Shown here: positions 17,239-26,478 of the stretch, in pieces | Position numbering within the stretch: the stretch's first letter is position 1 | Layout of the letters: each line of letters opens with the position of its first letter | From: Streptomyces sp. CG1 | Lineage (GTDB): Bacteria; Actinomycetota; Actinomycetes; Streptomycetales; Streptomycetaceae | Length of the DNA: 64,000 bases | Direction of reading: 5' to 3' | Assembly (NCBI RefSeq): GCF_041080625.1 | Contig: NZ_CP163518.1 | Span: 1,922,001-1,986,000, forward strand | The notes under the pieces: generated by a model | Seen by the model: only the letters and a program-made list of their open reading frames with translations | The model's database searches: none | What the model was told of the DNA's origin: nothing | Made by a program: the position numbers and the translations under genes

Positions 17239-19071
17239 ATGCAGATTCAAGACCTTCCGTACGCCGATCCGGGCGTCCCGGACGCACGTTCGGGCCCCCT
17301 ATTCCTTTGGTGGCTCTGGCGGAACCAGCTGGGCGGACAGCTGAAGTCGCTCGCCTGGGGCCTGCTCCACTTCGTCGCCGTCTCGGCCCTGCCCTTCTGT
17401 GTCGGTCTCGCCGTCCAGGCGGTCGTCGACCGCTCCGGCACCCGGCTCGCCCTGACGGGTGGTCTGATGCTGCTGTGCGGCACGGGCATCGCCGTCGGCG
17501 ACACCTTCCTGCACCGGACCGCCGTCACCAACTGGATCACGGCCGCCGCCCGCATCCAGCAACTGCTGGCACGCAAGGCCGCCCAGCTCGGCTCCGCCCT
17601 GACCCGGCGGGTCGCCGCCGGCGAGGTGGTTGCGGTCTCCACCGGCGACGTCGAGAAGATCGGCTGGTTCGTCGAGGCGGTCTCCCGCTTCACCGCGGCC
17701 GCGCTGACGGTCGTGGTGGTCTGTGTCGCCCTCGTCGTCTACCAGCCCGCCCTGGGCGTGGTCGTCGCCGTCGGACTGCCGGTGGTGGCGCTCGCGGTGC
17801 TGCCGCTGCTGCCCCGGGCGACCCGCCGCGCCGACGTGCAGCGCGAGAAGGCGGGCCGGGCCACCGAGCTGGCCTCGGACACGGTCGCCGGGCTGCGCGT
17901 GCTGCGCGGCATCGGCGGCGAGGAGTTGTTCCTCGACCGCTACCGCCGCGCCTCGCAGGAGGTACGGCACGCCGCGGTGCGCAGCGCCCGGATGTGGTCG
18001 CTGATCTCCGCCCTCCAGGTGCTGCTCCCCGGACTGCTCCTCATCGCCGTCGTCTGGCACGGCATCCACCTGGCCCGCCAGGGCCGGATCACCGTCGGCG
18101 AACTCGTCACCGTCTACAGCGCGGTGATGGTCCTGAACTACCCACTGCGGCACTTCGAGGAGATCGCCATGGCGTACTCCTTCTCACGGCCGTCGGCCAA
18201 ACGGGCGGCACGCGTGCTGTCGCTGGAGCGGTCCACGGCCACGGAGGGCCTTCGCGCGGCGGAGGTGCCGGGCGGCGATCTGTACGACCCCGGCACCGGT
18301 CTGCTGGCTCCGGCCGGCCGTCTCACCGCCGTGGTCTGTGGCGATCCGGACGCGGCGGGCAGGCTCGCGGAGCGGCTGGGCGGCCACGCGACCGAGCAGG
18401 GCCGCTCGGTGCTGCTCGGCGGGGTCGCCCTGGACGAGCTTCCGCTGGACAGCGCCCGGACCGCCGTCCTCGTCCAGGACAAGGACCCGGTGCTGCTGTC
18501 CGGCACGCTGCGCGAGCTGCTCGACGTACCCGCCTCCGGCACCGTGCCGGCCGCGGACGCGCTGGCCGCGGCGCAGTGCGACGACGTCCTGGACGCGCTT
18601 GTCCAGGGCTCGCTGGACGCCGCAGACCCGATGGACGCCCGTATCAGCGAGCGCGGACGGTCCCTGTCCGGCGGCCAGCGCCAGCGGCTGGCGCTGGCCC
18701 GGTCCCTGATCACCGATCCCGAGGTGCTGGTACTGGACGAGCCGACCTCCGCGGTCGACTCGCACACCGAGGCACGGATCGCGGACGGGCTGCGCCGGCT
18801 GCGCTCGGGCCGCACGACGGTGGTGTTCACCTCCTCACCGCTGCTGCTCGACCGCGCGGACCAGGTCGCCCTGGTCCACGGGGGCGAGGTCGTCGCGGTC
18901 GGTGCGCATCGCGAGCTGATCGACGGCGAGCCGCGATACCGGGCCGTGGTCACGCGAGAGACGGACGACGAACTGAGTGCGGCCGACGAAGGCACCCTGG
19001 TGGACGCGGCCGACGAGGCTGCCCTCGTGGGCGCGGGCCAGGAACGGAAAGAGAGCGAGGAGAGCGCATGA
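17239..19071 (+). CDS. Heterodimeric ABC exporter subunit 1 (Walker A lost)
   Basis: 610 residues: exporter-type membrane domain (about 35-320) and an ATPase domain. The P-loop position reads GDPDAAGR at 368-375, lacking the GKS/T lysine. The signature LSGGQ (476-480) and Walker B VLVLDEPTSAVD remain, while the switch histidine is replaced by Ser (VVFTSSP). The C-terminus is an acidic, Ala-rich tail. Its stop overlaps the start of subunit 2. The pattern predicts a partner that supplies the working P-loop. Substrate unknown; possibly a peptide or lipid exporter. Confidence 0.85.
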   Translation: MQIQDLPYADPGVPDARSGPLFLWWLWRNQLGGQLKSLAWGLLHFVAVSALPFCVGLAVQAVVDRSGTRLALTGGLMLLCGTGIAVGDTFLHRTAVTNWITAAARIQQLLARKAAQLGSALTRRVAAGEVVAVSTGDVEKIGWFVEAVSRFTAAALTVVVVCVALVVYQPALGVVVAVGLPVVALAVLPLLPRATRRADVQREKAGRATELASDTVAGLRVLRGIGGEELFLDRYRRASQEVRHAAVRSARMWSLISALQVLLPGLLLIAVVWHGIHLARQGRITVGELVTVYSAVMVLNYPLRHFEEIAMAYSFSRPSAKRAARVLSLERSTATEGLRAAEVPGGDLYDPGTGLLAPAGRLTAVVCGDPDAAGRLAERLGGHATEQGRSVLLGGVALDELPLDSARTAVLVQDKDPVLLSGTLRELLDVPASGTVPAADALAAAQCDDVLDALVQGSLDAADPMDARISERGRSLSGGQRQRLALARSLITDPEVLVLDEPTSAVDSHTEARIADGLRRLRSGRTTVVFTSSPLLLDRADQVALVHGGEVVAVGAHRELIDGEPRYRAVVTRETDDELSAADEGTLVDAADEAALVGAGQERKESEESA

Positions 19072-20849
19072 TCGGCGTTGCGCCGCCGGCCTACGACCCG
19101 GCGGCCCCGACGACCGCCACCACCCTGCCCGTCGGCGCGACGGCGACCGTGCGCGGCTACGTCGCCGAGCTGTTCCGCCGGCACCGCCGGGCGTTCCTGC
19201 TGCTCATCGGCGTGAACACGGTGGCCGTGATCGCCTCCATGGTGGGTCCGTACCTGCTCGGCGGCCTGGTCGAACGGGTGTCGAACCGGTCGGGTGAGCT
19301 TCATCTGGCCCTGACCGCCGAGCTGTTCCTCCTCGCGCTGGCCGTACAAGCCGTCTTCGTACGCCAGGTGCGGCTGCGGGGCGCGATGCTCGGCGAGCGG
19401 ATGCTGGCCGACCTGCGCGAGGACTTCCTCGTCCGGTCGGTCGGACTGCCGCCGGGCGTGCTGGAGCGGGCGGGCACCGGCGATCTGCTCTCCCGCATCA
19501 CCACTGATATCGACCGTCTGGCCAACGCGATGCGCGAAGCCGTGCCGCAGCTGGCGATCGGCGTCGTGTGGGCCCTGCTGCTGCTCGGCGGGCTCGTCGT
19601 GACGGCTCCACCACTCGCGGCCGCCGTGCTGCTCGCCATGCCGGTGCTCGTGATCGGCTGCCGCTGGTACTTCAGGCGGGCACCCTCCGGATACCGCTCC
19701 GAGGCCGCCGGATACGCAGCCGTCGCCGCCGCGCTCGCCGAGACCGTGGACGCGGGCCACACCATCGAGGCGCACCGGCTCGGCGCCCGTCGCGTCGCCC
19801 TGTCGGAGCGGCGGATCAAGGAGTGGACGGCCTGGGAGCGGTACACGCTCTGGCTTCGGTCCGTGCTCTTCCCGGTGATCAACGCCGTCCACGTCATCGT
19901 GCTCGGCTCGGTCCTCATGGTCGGCGGGGTGTTCGTCCTGCACGGCTGGATCGGGGTGGGCCAGCTGACCACGGGCGCCCTCCTCGCGCAGATGCTCGTC
20001 GACCCGGTGAACCTGATCCTGCGCTGGTACGACGAGGTACAGGTCGCCCAGGTGTCGCTGGCCCGGCTGGTCGGGGTGCGGGACATCGAGCCGGACGCCG
20101 GGGACGACTCGCTGGCGCCGGAGGGCCGGGACGTGCACGCCGACCGGGTGCACTTCGGCTACCGCGAGGGCGTCGACGTGCTGCGCAAGGTGTCCCTGGA
20201 GGTCGCCCCGGGCACCCGGCTGGCCCTGGTCGGCCCCTCGGGCGCGGGCAAGTCCACCCTGGGCAGGCTGCTCGCCGGGATCTACGCACCCCGCGCCGGC
20301 CGCATCACCCTGGGCGGCGCGGAACTGTCCCGGATGCCGGCGGAACGGGTCCGCTCCCACGTCGCCCTCGTCAACCAGGAACACCACGTCTTCGTCGGGT
20401 CCCTGCGGGAGAACCTCTTGCTGGCCCGTACTGGTGCCACGGACGCCGAGCTGTGGACGGCGCTGGGCGCGGTCGACGCGGACGCCTGGGCCCGGACCCT
20501 GGACGACGGCCTGGACACCGAGGTCGGCTCCGGCGGGCTCGCGCTGACCCCGGCGCAGGCCCAGCAGATCGCGCTGGCCCGGCTGGTGCTGGCCGATCCG
20601 CACACACTGGTCCTGGACGAGGCGACCTCGCTGCTGGACCCACGCGCGGCCCGGCATCTGGAACGCTCCCTGGCCCGGGTCCTGGACGGCCGCACCGTCG
20701 TCGCCATCGCGCACCGCCTGCACACCGCCCATGACGCCGACGTGATCGCCGTCGTGGAGAACGGCCGCATCAGCGAGCTGGGCAGCCACGACGACCTGGT
20801 CACGGCGGACGGCCTTTACGCGGCACTCTGGCGATCCTGGCACGGGTGA
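19068..20849 (+). CDS. Heterodimeric ABC exporter subunit 2 (signature motif lost)
   Basis: 593 residues starting at the ATGA overlap with subunit 1. Exporter membrane domain about 30-330, Walker A GPSGAGKST intact at 389-397, Walker B TLVLDEATSLLD and switch His in IAHRLHT intact. The signature position reads LTPAQ (493-497) instead of LSGGQ. It therefore complements subunit 1: its P-loop with subunit 1's LSGGQ makes the one consensus ATP site, while the other composite site is degenerate on both faces. Tight overlap supports one-to-one assembly. Confidence 0.87.
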   Translation: MIGVAPPAYDPAAPTTATTLPVGATATVRGYVAELFRRHRRAFLLLIGVNTVAVIASMVGPYLLGGLVERVSNRSGELHLALTAELFLLALAVQAVFVRQVRLRGAMLGERMLADLREDFLVRSVGLPPGVLERAGTGDLLSRITTDIDRLANAMREAVPQLAIGVVWALLLLGGLVVTAPPLAAAVLLAMPVLVIGCRWYFRRAPSGYRSEAAGYAAVAAALAETVDAGHTIEAHRLGARRVALSERRIKEWTAWERYTLWLRSVLFPVINAVHVIVLGSVLMVGGVFVLHGWIGVGQLTTGALLAQMLVDPVNLILRWYDEVQVAQVSLARLVGVRDIEPDAGDDSLAPEGRDVHADRVHFGYREGVDVLRKVSLEVAPGTRLALVGPSGAGKSTLGRLLAGIYAPRAGRITLGGAELSRMPAERVRSHVALVNQEHHVFVGSLRENLLLARTGATDAELWTALGAVDADAWARTLDDGLDTEVGSGGLALTPAQAQQIALARLVLADPHTLVLDEATSLLDPRAARHLERSLARVLDGRTVVAIAHRLHTAHDADVIAVVENGRISELGSHDDLVTADGLYAALWRSWHG

Positions 20850-21236
20850 GGCTCCGCCCCATGTGCGGGTGCCCGGTGTCGCGGCACAACGCCCGACGAC
20901 ACCGGTCACCGTGATCACCGTGGCACCGCCACAGGCAGTACCCGGGACCGCTGCGCCGGGTGCCGTGGCCACGACCACCAGGACCTGCGGCGGCCGGGCC
21001 GCGGCAAACGGGTGGGCTGTGGCGCCTGCCGGACGCCGGTGCACAGGTGCGGGCACTGAGCCGTGTCCGTGCCGTTGCGCAGTCCCGAGCAGGGGTGGAA
21101 GGCTGGAGAACGGCACCGGCTCGGGGCACGTCTCTGAACCACCCGGTTCACGGCGTGTGGCACCCCTGCCGCGCGTGCCGGCGGCCCGCCACCCGCTGTG
21201 GTGGCACATGGCCGTCCTCACCACCTGGAGGTACTC
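20850..21236. other. Intergenic region, nothing recognised
   Basis: 387 bases after the exporter pair and before the DUF5709 gene. GC-rich, several short frames without family resemblance, no strong hairpin noticed. It must contain the promoter for the following two genes. A GGAG ribosome site sits at its 3' end. Confidence 0.4.
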
Positions 21237-21707
21237 GTGGACCGCGCCGACAGCTGGGGGGACGACGTCTACCAGCCCGATTCCTCGGAGATCCGGGAGG
21301 ACTCGGGGGTGCTCGACGTCGAGGACACACTGGACTTCGACGGTGTCGAGGATCCGCTCGACCGCGGCTGGTCCCCTCCCGAGCGCCCCTGGGCGGTGGA
21401 ACACATCGGTGTGACGGCGGCCGAGCGCCAGGCGGGCGAAACCCTCGACCAGCGGCTCGCCGAGGAGCAGCCGGACCTGGCCACGCCCGACGGCGACGAC
21501 CTCGGTGACTGCGCCGGAAGCGACGGGGAACTCCTCGACAACGAGGTCGGCAACCTGCGCTCCGGCCGGCTGGTGGCTCCGGACGAGGGAGCGCACGAGG
21601 ACGAAGAAGCCGCCCTCGTCGCCACCGACGTCGGCATCGACGGCGCCGCCGCCTCCGCAGAGGAGGCCGCGATGCACATCGTCGACGAGGAATCGCTGTC
21701 CGGCTGA
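21237..21707 (+). CDS. DUF5709 domain protein
   Basis: 156-residue very acidic protein with the DUF5709 pattern: DSGVLDVEDTLD, DPLDRGWSPPERPW and GETLDQRLAEE in order. Function unknown; the family is common in actinobacteria. No signal peptide or membrane helix. The GTG at 21237 is preceded by GGAG at ideal spacing, so an in-frame upstream start at 21198 is not used. It is followed 42 bases later by the L31 gene and may be cotranscribed. Confidence 0.8.
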   Translation: MDRADSWGDDVYQPDSSEIREDSGVLDVEDTLDFDGVEDPLDRGWSPPERPWAVEHIGVTAAERQAGETLDQRLAEEQPDLATPDGDDLGDCAGSDGELLDNEVGNLRSGRLVAPDEGAHEDEEAALVATDVGIDGAAASAEEAAMHIVDEESLSG

Positions 21708-21749
21708 CCCGCACGCCCCCTGCCCGACCGCCCCGTACGAGGAGCCGCC

Positions 21750-22013
21750 ATGCAGCAGGACAAGCACGCCGGCTACCACCCCGTGGTCTTCCGTGACCGC
21801 GCCGCCGGCTACGCGTTCCTTACCCGCTCGACCGCGCAGAGCGAGCAGACCATCGAGTGGGACGACGGCAAGACCTACCCGGTGATCGACGTGGAGATCT
21901 CCTCGGAGAGCCACCCCTTCTACACGGGCAAGGCCCGCACCGTCGACACCGAGGGTCGCGTCGCCCGCTTCGAGCGCCGGTACGGCGGGACGGAGTCGAG
22001 CGAGGCGACCTGA
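21750..22013 (+). CDS. rpmE2: 50S ribosomal protein L31 type B (zinc-independent)
   Basis: 87 residues starting [16 protein letters not shown], with the conserved [18 protein letters not shown] block. There is no cysteine, so the zinc ribbon of the standard L31 is absent. In known systems this paralogue replaces zinc-bound L31 in zinc starvation, often under Zur; no clear Zur box is visible in the 42 bases upstream or before the preceding gene. Ribosome site GAGGAG precedes the ATG. Confidence 0.93.
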   Translation: MQQDKHAGYHPVVFRDRAAGYAFLTRSTAQSEQTIEWDDGKTYPVIDVEISSESHPFYTGKARTVDTEGRVARFERRYGGTESSEAT

Positions 22014-22063
22014 TCCTGAGCGGTGCCCCGGGTCAGGTGCCGCGCTCCACGGAAGCGAAGGAC

Positions 22064-22081
22064 GCCCCGGAAGTACGGGGC
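22064..22081. terminator. Bidirectional hairpin between convergent genes
   Basis: GCCCCG and CGGGGC (6-bp perfect stem, six-base loop) lie between the L31 stop and the convergent membrane hydrolase stop. Confidence 0.5.
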
Positions 22082-22084
22082 TCC

Positions 22085-22879
22085 TCAGATCACGTTGAGG
22101 GCCGCCGCACAGCCCACTCCGCCGAGCAGCATGAACACGGGCATCAGCACCTTCAGCTCCACCCAGCTCCCGGCCCGGAAGCGCATCGCCTTCGGCGGCC
22201 CCAACGGGTACCAGCGCTTGCGTCCCACCGGGATGGGCCACAGGATCGGGCAGCCGGACACGGTCAGCGCGTCCCCGAGGTCGTGCACCAGGGCGCCCAG
22301 CACGATCGGCAGCCCCAGCCACAGGTACCGCTGGTCCGGCGCCGTGAACAGCCAGTCGGAGCCGTTGCCGGGCTTGTCCAGGATCTCCGCGAGGATCCAC
22401 GCGCTGGTCGCCGCCAGCAGCCAGACCAGGACATCGCTGCTGGAACCCCGGGCCGCCCGCCACAGCAGGCCCTCGATCGCCAGCACCATGTGCACGAAGA
22501 GTATGGCCAGCACCGCCCAGCGGCCGCCGGCGATCGCGGCCGCCGAGCAGCCGGCGCCGAGCAGGGCCGCCCACACCCAGGTGTGCGTCAGCGTGCGGTG
22601 ACCGCCGTTGCGGCGCGGGTCGCCCTTCATCCGGGTCGCCTTGTAGACGGCGTACGACAGCTTGTCCACGATCTCGCAGATCCCGTGGGAGATCGGGCCG
22701 AAGGAGCGCGAGATGGTCGCCGCCTTGTGGTCGAGGTCCGGGGCGAGCGCGGCACCGGCACAGATCAGAGCCCCCACGAGGAGAACCGGCCAGGGCATCG
22801 GATGCCCCGCCGCCGCGGCGGCGGCTCCGACCCCGAGCCAGGCCGCGGCCCCCGACAGTGAGTGTGCTGGTCCCATCAT
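22085..22879 (-). CDS. Membrane-bound metal-dependent hydrolase (YdjM/DUF457 type)
   Basis: About 264-residue integral membrane protein with five or more hydrophobic helices. The polar residues of the family appear in ALAPDLDHK (about 42-50), GGHRTLTHTW (about 90-99) and LVHDLGDALT (about 203-212), consistent with a metal-binding site. Function uncertain; relatives are annotated as LexA-regulated membrane hydrolases. The ATG at 22879 follows GGGAAG at good spacing; a start at 22897 is possible but has its AGGA too close. Confidence 0.8.
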   Translation of the reverse strand: MMGPAHSLSGAAAWLGVGAAAAAAGHPMPWPVLLVGALICAGAALAPDLDHKAATISRSFGPISHGICEIVDKLSYAVYKATRMKGDPRRNGGHRTLTHTWVWAALLGAGCSAAAIAGGRWAVLAILFVHMVLAIEGLLWRAARGSSSDVLVWLLAATSAWILAEILDKPGNGSDWLFTAPDQRYLWLGLPIVLGALVHDLGDALTVSGCPILWPIPVGRKRWYPLGPPKAMRFRAGSWVELKVLMPVFMLLGGVGCAAALNVI

Positions 22880-23024
22880 GGCCGCTTCCCGCCCCATTCC
22901 TCATGTGCCGCTGTCCAGTTGACCTGGTGCGCTGACGCTCCGTCGGCGACACAGCGTAGCGGCCGTGATCTTCGCGCTCGCAGCCGATTCCCCTCTTGGG
23001 GACCAGGGCAGGCAAGATGGGTGC

Positions 23025-25538
23025 GTGACCCTCATCGATCAGCTCCCGCCGACCGCCGACCCCGACGCCCTGTACGAAGCCTTCGAGTCGTGGGCGCAGG
23101 AGCGCGGCCTCACCCTCTACCCGCACCAGGAGGAGGCGCTGATCGAGGTGGTCTCCGGGGCGAACGTGATCGTCTCGACCCCCACCGGTTCCGGCAAGAG
23201 CATGATCGCCGCGGGCGCGCACTTCGCCGCGCTGGCCCGGGACGAGGTCACCTTCTACACGGCCCCGATCAAGGCGCTGGTGTCGGAGAAGTTCTTCGAG
23301 CTGTGCAAGCTCTTCGGCACCGAGAACGTCGGCATGCTCACCGGCGACGCCTCCGTGAACGCGGACGCTCCCGTGATCTGCTGCACCGCCGAGGTGCTCG
23401 CGTCGATCGCGCTGCGCGACGGCAAGGACGCGGACATCGGCCAGGTCGTCATGGACGAGTTCCACTTCTACGCGGAGGGCGATCGGGGCTGGGCCTGGCA
23501 GATCCCGTTGCTGGAGCTCCCTCAGGCGCAGTTCATCCTGATGTCGGCAACTTTGGGCGATGTGTCGTTCTTCGAGAAGGACCTCACCCGCCGCACCGGC
23601 CGCCCCACGTCGGTGGTCCGCTCGGCGACCCGCCCGGTACCGCTCTCCTACGAGTACCAGCTCACCCCGCTCACCGAGACACTCACCGACCTGCTGGAGA
23701 GCAAGCAGGCGCCGGTGTACATCGTGCACTTCACACAGGCGCAGGCCGTGGAGCGGGCGCAGGCGCTGATGAGCATCAACATGTGCTCGCGCGAGGAGAA
23801 GGACCAGATCGCCGAGCTGATCGGCAACTTCCGCTTCACCACCAAGTTCGGCCGCAACCTCTCCCGTTACGTCCGGCACGGCATCGGTGTCCACCATGCC
23901 GGCATGCTGCCCAAGTACCGGCGGCTGGTGGAGAAGCTCGCCCAGGCCGGACTGCTGAAGGTCATCTGCGGCACGGACACGCTCGGCGTGGGCGTCAACG
24001 TGCCCATCCGCACAGTCCTGTTCACGGCCCTGACCAAGTACGACGGCAGCCGGGTGCGCACACTGCGGGCCCGGGAGTTCCACCAGATCGCGGGCCGGGC
24101 CGGCCGGGCCGGCTTCGACACGGCGGGGCTGGTCGTGGCGCAGGCGCCGGAGCACGTCATCGAGAACGAGAAGGCGCTCGCCAAGGCCGGCGACGACCCG
24201 AAGAAGCGGCGCAAGGTGGTGCGCAAGAAGGCTCCGGAGGGCTTTGTCGGCTGGACGGAGAACACCTTCCAGAAGCTGATCGAGTCGGAGCCGGAGCCGC
24301 TGACCTCGCGTTTCCGGGTGACGCACACGATGCTGCTGTCGGTGATCGCCCGCCCGGGCAACGCCTTCGAGGCGATGCGTCACCTCCTGGAGGACAACCA
24401 CGAGCCGCGCAGGCAGCAGCTCCGGCACATCCGCCGGGCGATCGCAATCTACCGCTCGCTGCTCGACGGCGGGATCGTGGAGAAGCTCGACAAGCCCGAT
24501 GCCGAGGGCCGGATCGTACGGCTCACGGTCGACCTGCAGCAGGACTTCGCGCTCAACCAGCCGCTGTCCACGTTCGCTCTCGCCGCGTTCGAACTCCTCG
24601 ACCCCGAGTCGCCGTCCTACGCCCTGGACATGGTGTCCGTGGTCGAGTCCACCCTGGACGACCCCCGGCAGATCCTCGTCGCCCAGCAGAACAAGGCTCG
24701 CGGCGAGGCCGTGGCCGTGATGAAGGCGGACGGCGTCGAGTACGAGGAGCGCATGGAGCGCCTCCAGGACATCACGTACCCGAAGCCGCTGGAAGAGCTG
24801 CTCTTCCACGCGTACAACACCTACCGCAAGAGCCACCCGTGGGTCGGCGACCATCCGCTGTCGCCGAAGTCCGTCATCCGGGACATGTACGAACGGGCGA
24901 TGTCGTTCACCGAGTTGGTGTCCTTCTACGAGCTGGCCCGCACCGAGGGCATCGTGCTGCGCTACCTCGCCAGCGCCTACAAGACCCTCGACCACAACAT
25001 CCCGGACGACCTCAAGTCCGAGGACCTGCAGGATCTGATCGAGTGGCTCGGCGAGATGGTGCGCCAGGTGGACTCCAGCCTGCTGGACGAGTGGGAGCAG
25101 CTCGCGAACCCGGAGGAGATGACCGCCGAGGAGGCTCAGGAGAAGGCCGACGAGGTCAAGCCGATCACCACCAACGCGCGCGCCTTCCGGGTCCTGGTCC
25201 GCAACGCCCTGTTCCGCCGCGTGGAGCTGGCGGCCCTCGACCAGGTCGAGGAGCTGGGCGAGATGGACGCCGAGTCCGGCTGGGACGCCGACGCCTGGGG
25301 CGAGGCGATGGACAAGTACTGGGACGAATACGAGGATCTCGGCACCGGTCCCGACGCCCGCGGCCCCAAGCTGCTGGTCATCAAGGAGGAGGCGGAGAGC
25401 GGCCTCTGGCGGGTCCGCCAGATCTTCGACGACCCGAACAGCGACCACGACTGGGGCATCAGCGCGGAGATCGATCTCGCGGCCTCGGACGCCGAGGGCC
25501 GTGCGGTCGTCCGCGTCACCGAGGTCGGCCAGTTGTGA
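23025..25538 (+). CDS. Ski2-like DEAD/DEAH-box RNA helicase with DUF3516
   Basis: 837 residues. Helicase core: Walker A TPTGSGKS at about 52-59, DEFH box at 144-147, SAT, and C-terminal motifs GTDTLGVGVN and QIAGRAGRAGFD (arginine finger). The large C-terminal part is the DUF3516 region found in actinobacterial Ski2/Mtr4-like proteins, so RNA unwinding linked to decay or processing is likely. The GTG at 23025 is chosen because homologues begin VTLIDQLPPTADP; an in-frame ATG at 22965 adds an unconserved stretch. The thioesterase gene follows 40 bases later and may be cotranscribed. Confidence 0.92.
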   Translation: MTLIDQLPPTADPDALYEAFESWAQERGLTLYPHQEEALIEVVSGANVIVSTPTGSGKSMIAAGAHFAALARDEVTFYTAPIKALVSEKFFELCKLFGTENVGMLTGDASVNADAPVICCTAEVLASIALRDGKDADIGQVVMDEFHFYAEGDRGWAWQIPLLELPQAQFILMSATLGDVSFFEKDLTRRTGRPTSVVRSATRPVPLSYEYQLTPLTETLTDLLESKQAPVYIVHFTQAQAVERAQALMSINMCSREEKDQIAELIGNFRFTTKFGRNLSRYVRHGIGVHHAGMLPKYRRLVEKLAQAGLLKVICGTDTLGVGVNVPIRTVLFTALTKYDGSRVRTLRAREFHQIAGRAGRAGFDTAGLVVAQAPEHVIENEKALAKAGDDPKKRRKVVRKKAPEGFVGWTENTFQKLIESEPEPLTSRFRVTHTMLLSVIARPGNAFEAMRHLLEDNHEPRRQQLRHIRRAIAIYRSLLDGGIVEKLDKPDAEGRIVRLTVDLQQDFALNQPLSTFALAAFELLDPESPSYALDMVSVVESTLDDPRQILVAQQNKARGEAVAVMKADGVEYEERMERLQDITYPKPLEELLFHAYNTYRKSHPWVGDHPLSPKSVIRDMYERAMSFTELVSFYELARTEGIVLRYLASAYKTLDHNIPDDLKSEDLQDLIEWLGEMVRQVDSSLLDEWEQLANPEEMTAEEAQEKADEVKPITTNARAFRVLVRNALFRRVELAALDQVEELGEMDAESGWDADAWGEAMDKYWDEYEDLGTGPDARGPKLLVIKEEAESGLWRVRQIFDDPNSDHDWGISAEIDLAASDAEGRAVVRVTEVGQL

Positions 25539-25578
25539 GCCGTTCGCGACCAGCTGTGAGCCAAGGAGAATCCCACCG

Positions 25579-26445
25579 ATGACGAACCCGGCCGAGAGAC
25601 TGGTCGACCTGCTGGACCTCGAACAGATCGAGGTCGACATCTTCCGTGGCCGAAGCCCGCAGGAGTCCCTGCAACGGGTCTTCGGCGGCCAGGTGGCGGG
25701 GCAGGCGCTGGTCGCCGCCGGCCGCACCACGGACGGCGACCGCCCGGTGCACTCGCTGCACGCGTACTTCCTGCGCCCGGGCCGCCCCGGGGTACCGATC
25801 GTGTACCAGGTGGAGCGGGTCCGCGACGGCCGGTCGTTCACCACGCGCCGGGTCACGGCCGTACAGCAGGGCCGCACGATCTTCAATCTGACCGCCTCCT
25901 TTCACAAGACCGAGGAAGGACCGTTCGAGCACCAGCTGCCGCCGGCCCGCGAGGTGCCGCACCCGGAGTCGCTGCCGACGGTCTCCGAAGAGATCCGCAA
26001 GCACCTGGGCGCGCTGCCGGAGCAGCTGGAGCGGATGGCGCGCCGCCAGCCCTTCGACATCCGCTATGTCGACCGGCTGCGCTGGAACAGCGAGGAGATC
26101 GAGGGCGCCGAGCCGCGCAGCGCGGTGTGGATGCGCGCGGTCGGACCTCTCGGTGACGACCCGCTGGTCCACACGTGCGCGCTGACCTACGCCAGCGACA
26201 TGACCCTCCTGGACGCGGTCCGTATCCCGGTCGAACCCCTGTGGGGTCCGCGGAACTTCGACCTGGCCTCGCTGGACCACGCGATGTGGTTCCACCGGCC
26301 GTTCCGCGCGGACGAGTGGTTCCTGTACGACCAGGAGTCGCCGATCGCCACCGGCGGGCGCGGTCTGGCCCGCGGGCGCATCTACGACCTGCAGGGGCGT
26401 CTGCTTGTCTCAGTCGTCCAGGAGGGCCTGTTCAGGTCCCTGTAG
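25579..26445 (+). CDS. tesB: Acyl-CoA thioesterase II
   Basis: 288-residue double-hotdog enzyme hydrolysing acyl-CoA to free acid and CoA. First-domain motif QRVFGGQVAGQAL, second-domain DMTLLDAVR with the catalytic Asp, and the C-terminal VVQEGLFR containing the catalytic Gln fit TesB. Length equals E. coli TesB. AAGGAG lies upstream of the ATG. Fatty-acid turnover in the cytoplasm. Confidence 0.93.
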   Translation: MTNPAERLVDLLDLEQIEVDIFRGRSPQESLQRVFGGQVAGQALVAAGRTTDGDRPVHSLHAYFLRPGRPGVPIVYQVERVRDGRSFTTRRVTAVQQGRTIFNLTASFHKTEEGPFEHQLPPAREVPHPESLPTVSEEIRKHLGALPEQLERMARRQPFDIRYVDRLRWNSEEIEGAEPRSAVWMRAVGPLGDDPLVHTCALTYASDMTLLDAVRIPVEPLWGPRNFDLASLDHAMWFHRPFRADEWFLYDQESPIATGGRGLARGRIYDLQGRLLVSVVQEGLFRSL

Positions 26446-26478
26446 CGAGCGGGCTGCCGGAGCCTCGGCCGGGTTGGT

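Noticed and set aside
17307..20849. Single 1180-codon plus-strand frame spanning both exporter genes
   Set aside because: Its first half is an Arg/Gly-rich out-of-frame reading of subunit 1; only the part from 19068 is real, as subunit 2.
21708..21749. Search for a Zur box before the type B L31 gene
   Set aside because: The 42-base gap and the region before the DUF5709 gene show no convincing palindrome of the Zur type.
18138..25886. Very long minus-strand open frame (about 2580 codons)
   Set aside because: It lies antisense to several clear genes (ABC exporter, L31, helicase) and shows no family; such frames arise from high GC bias.
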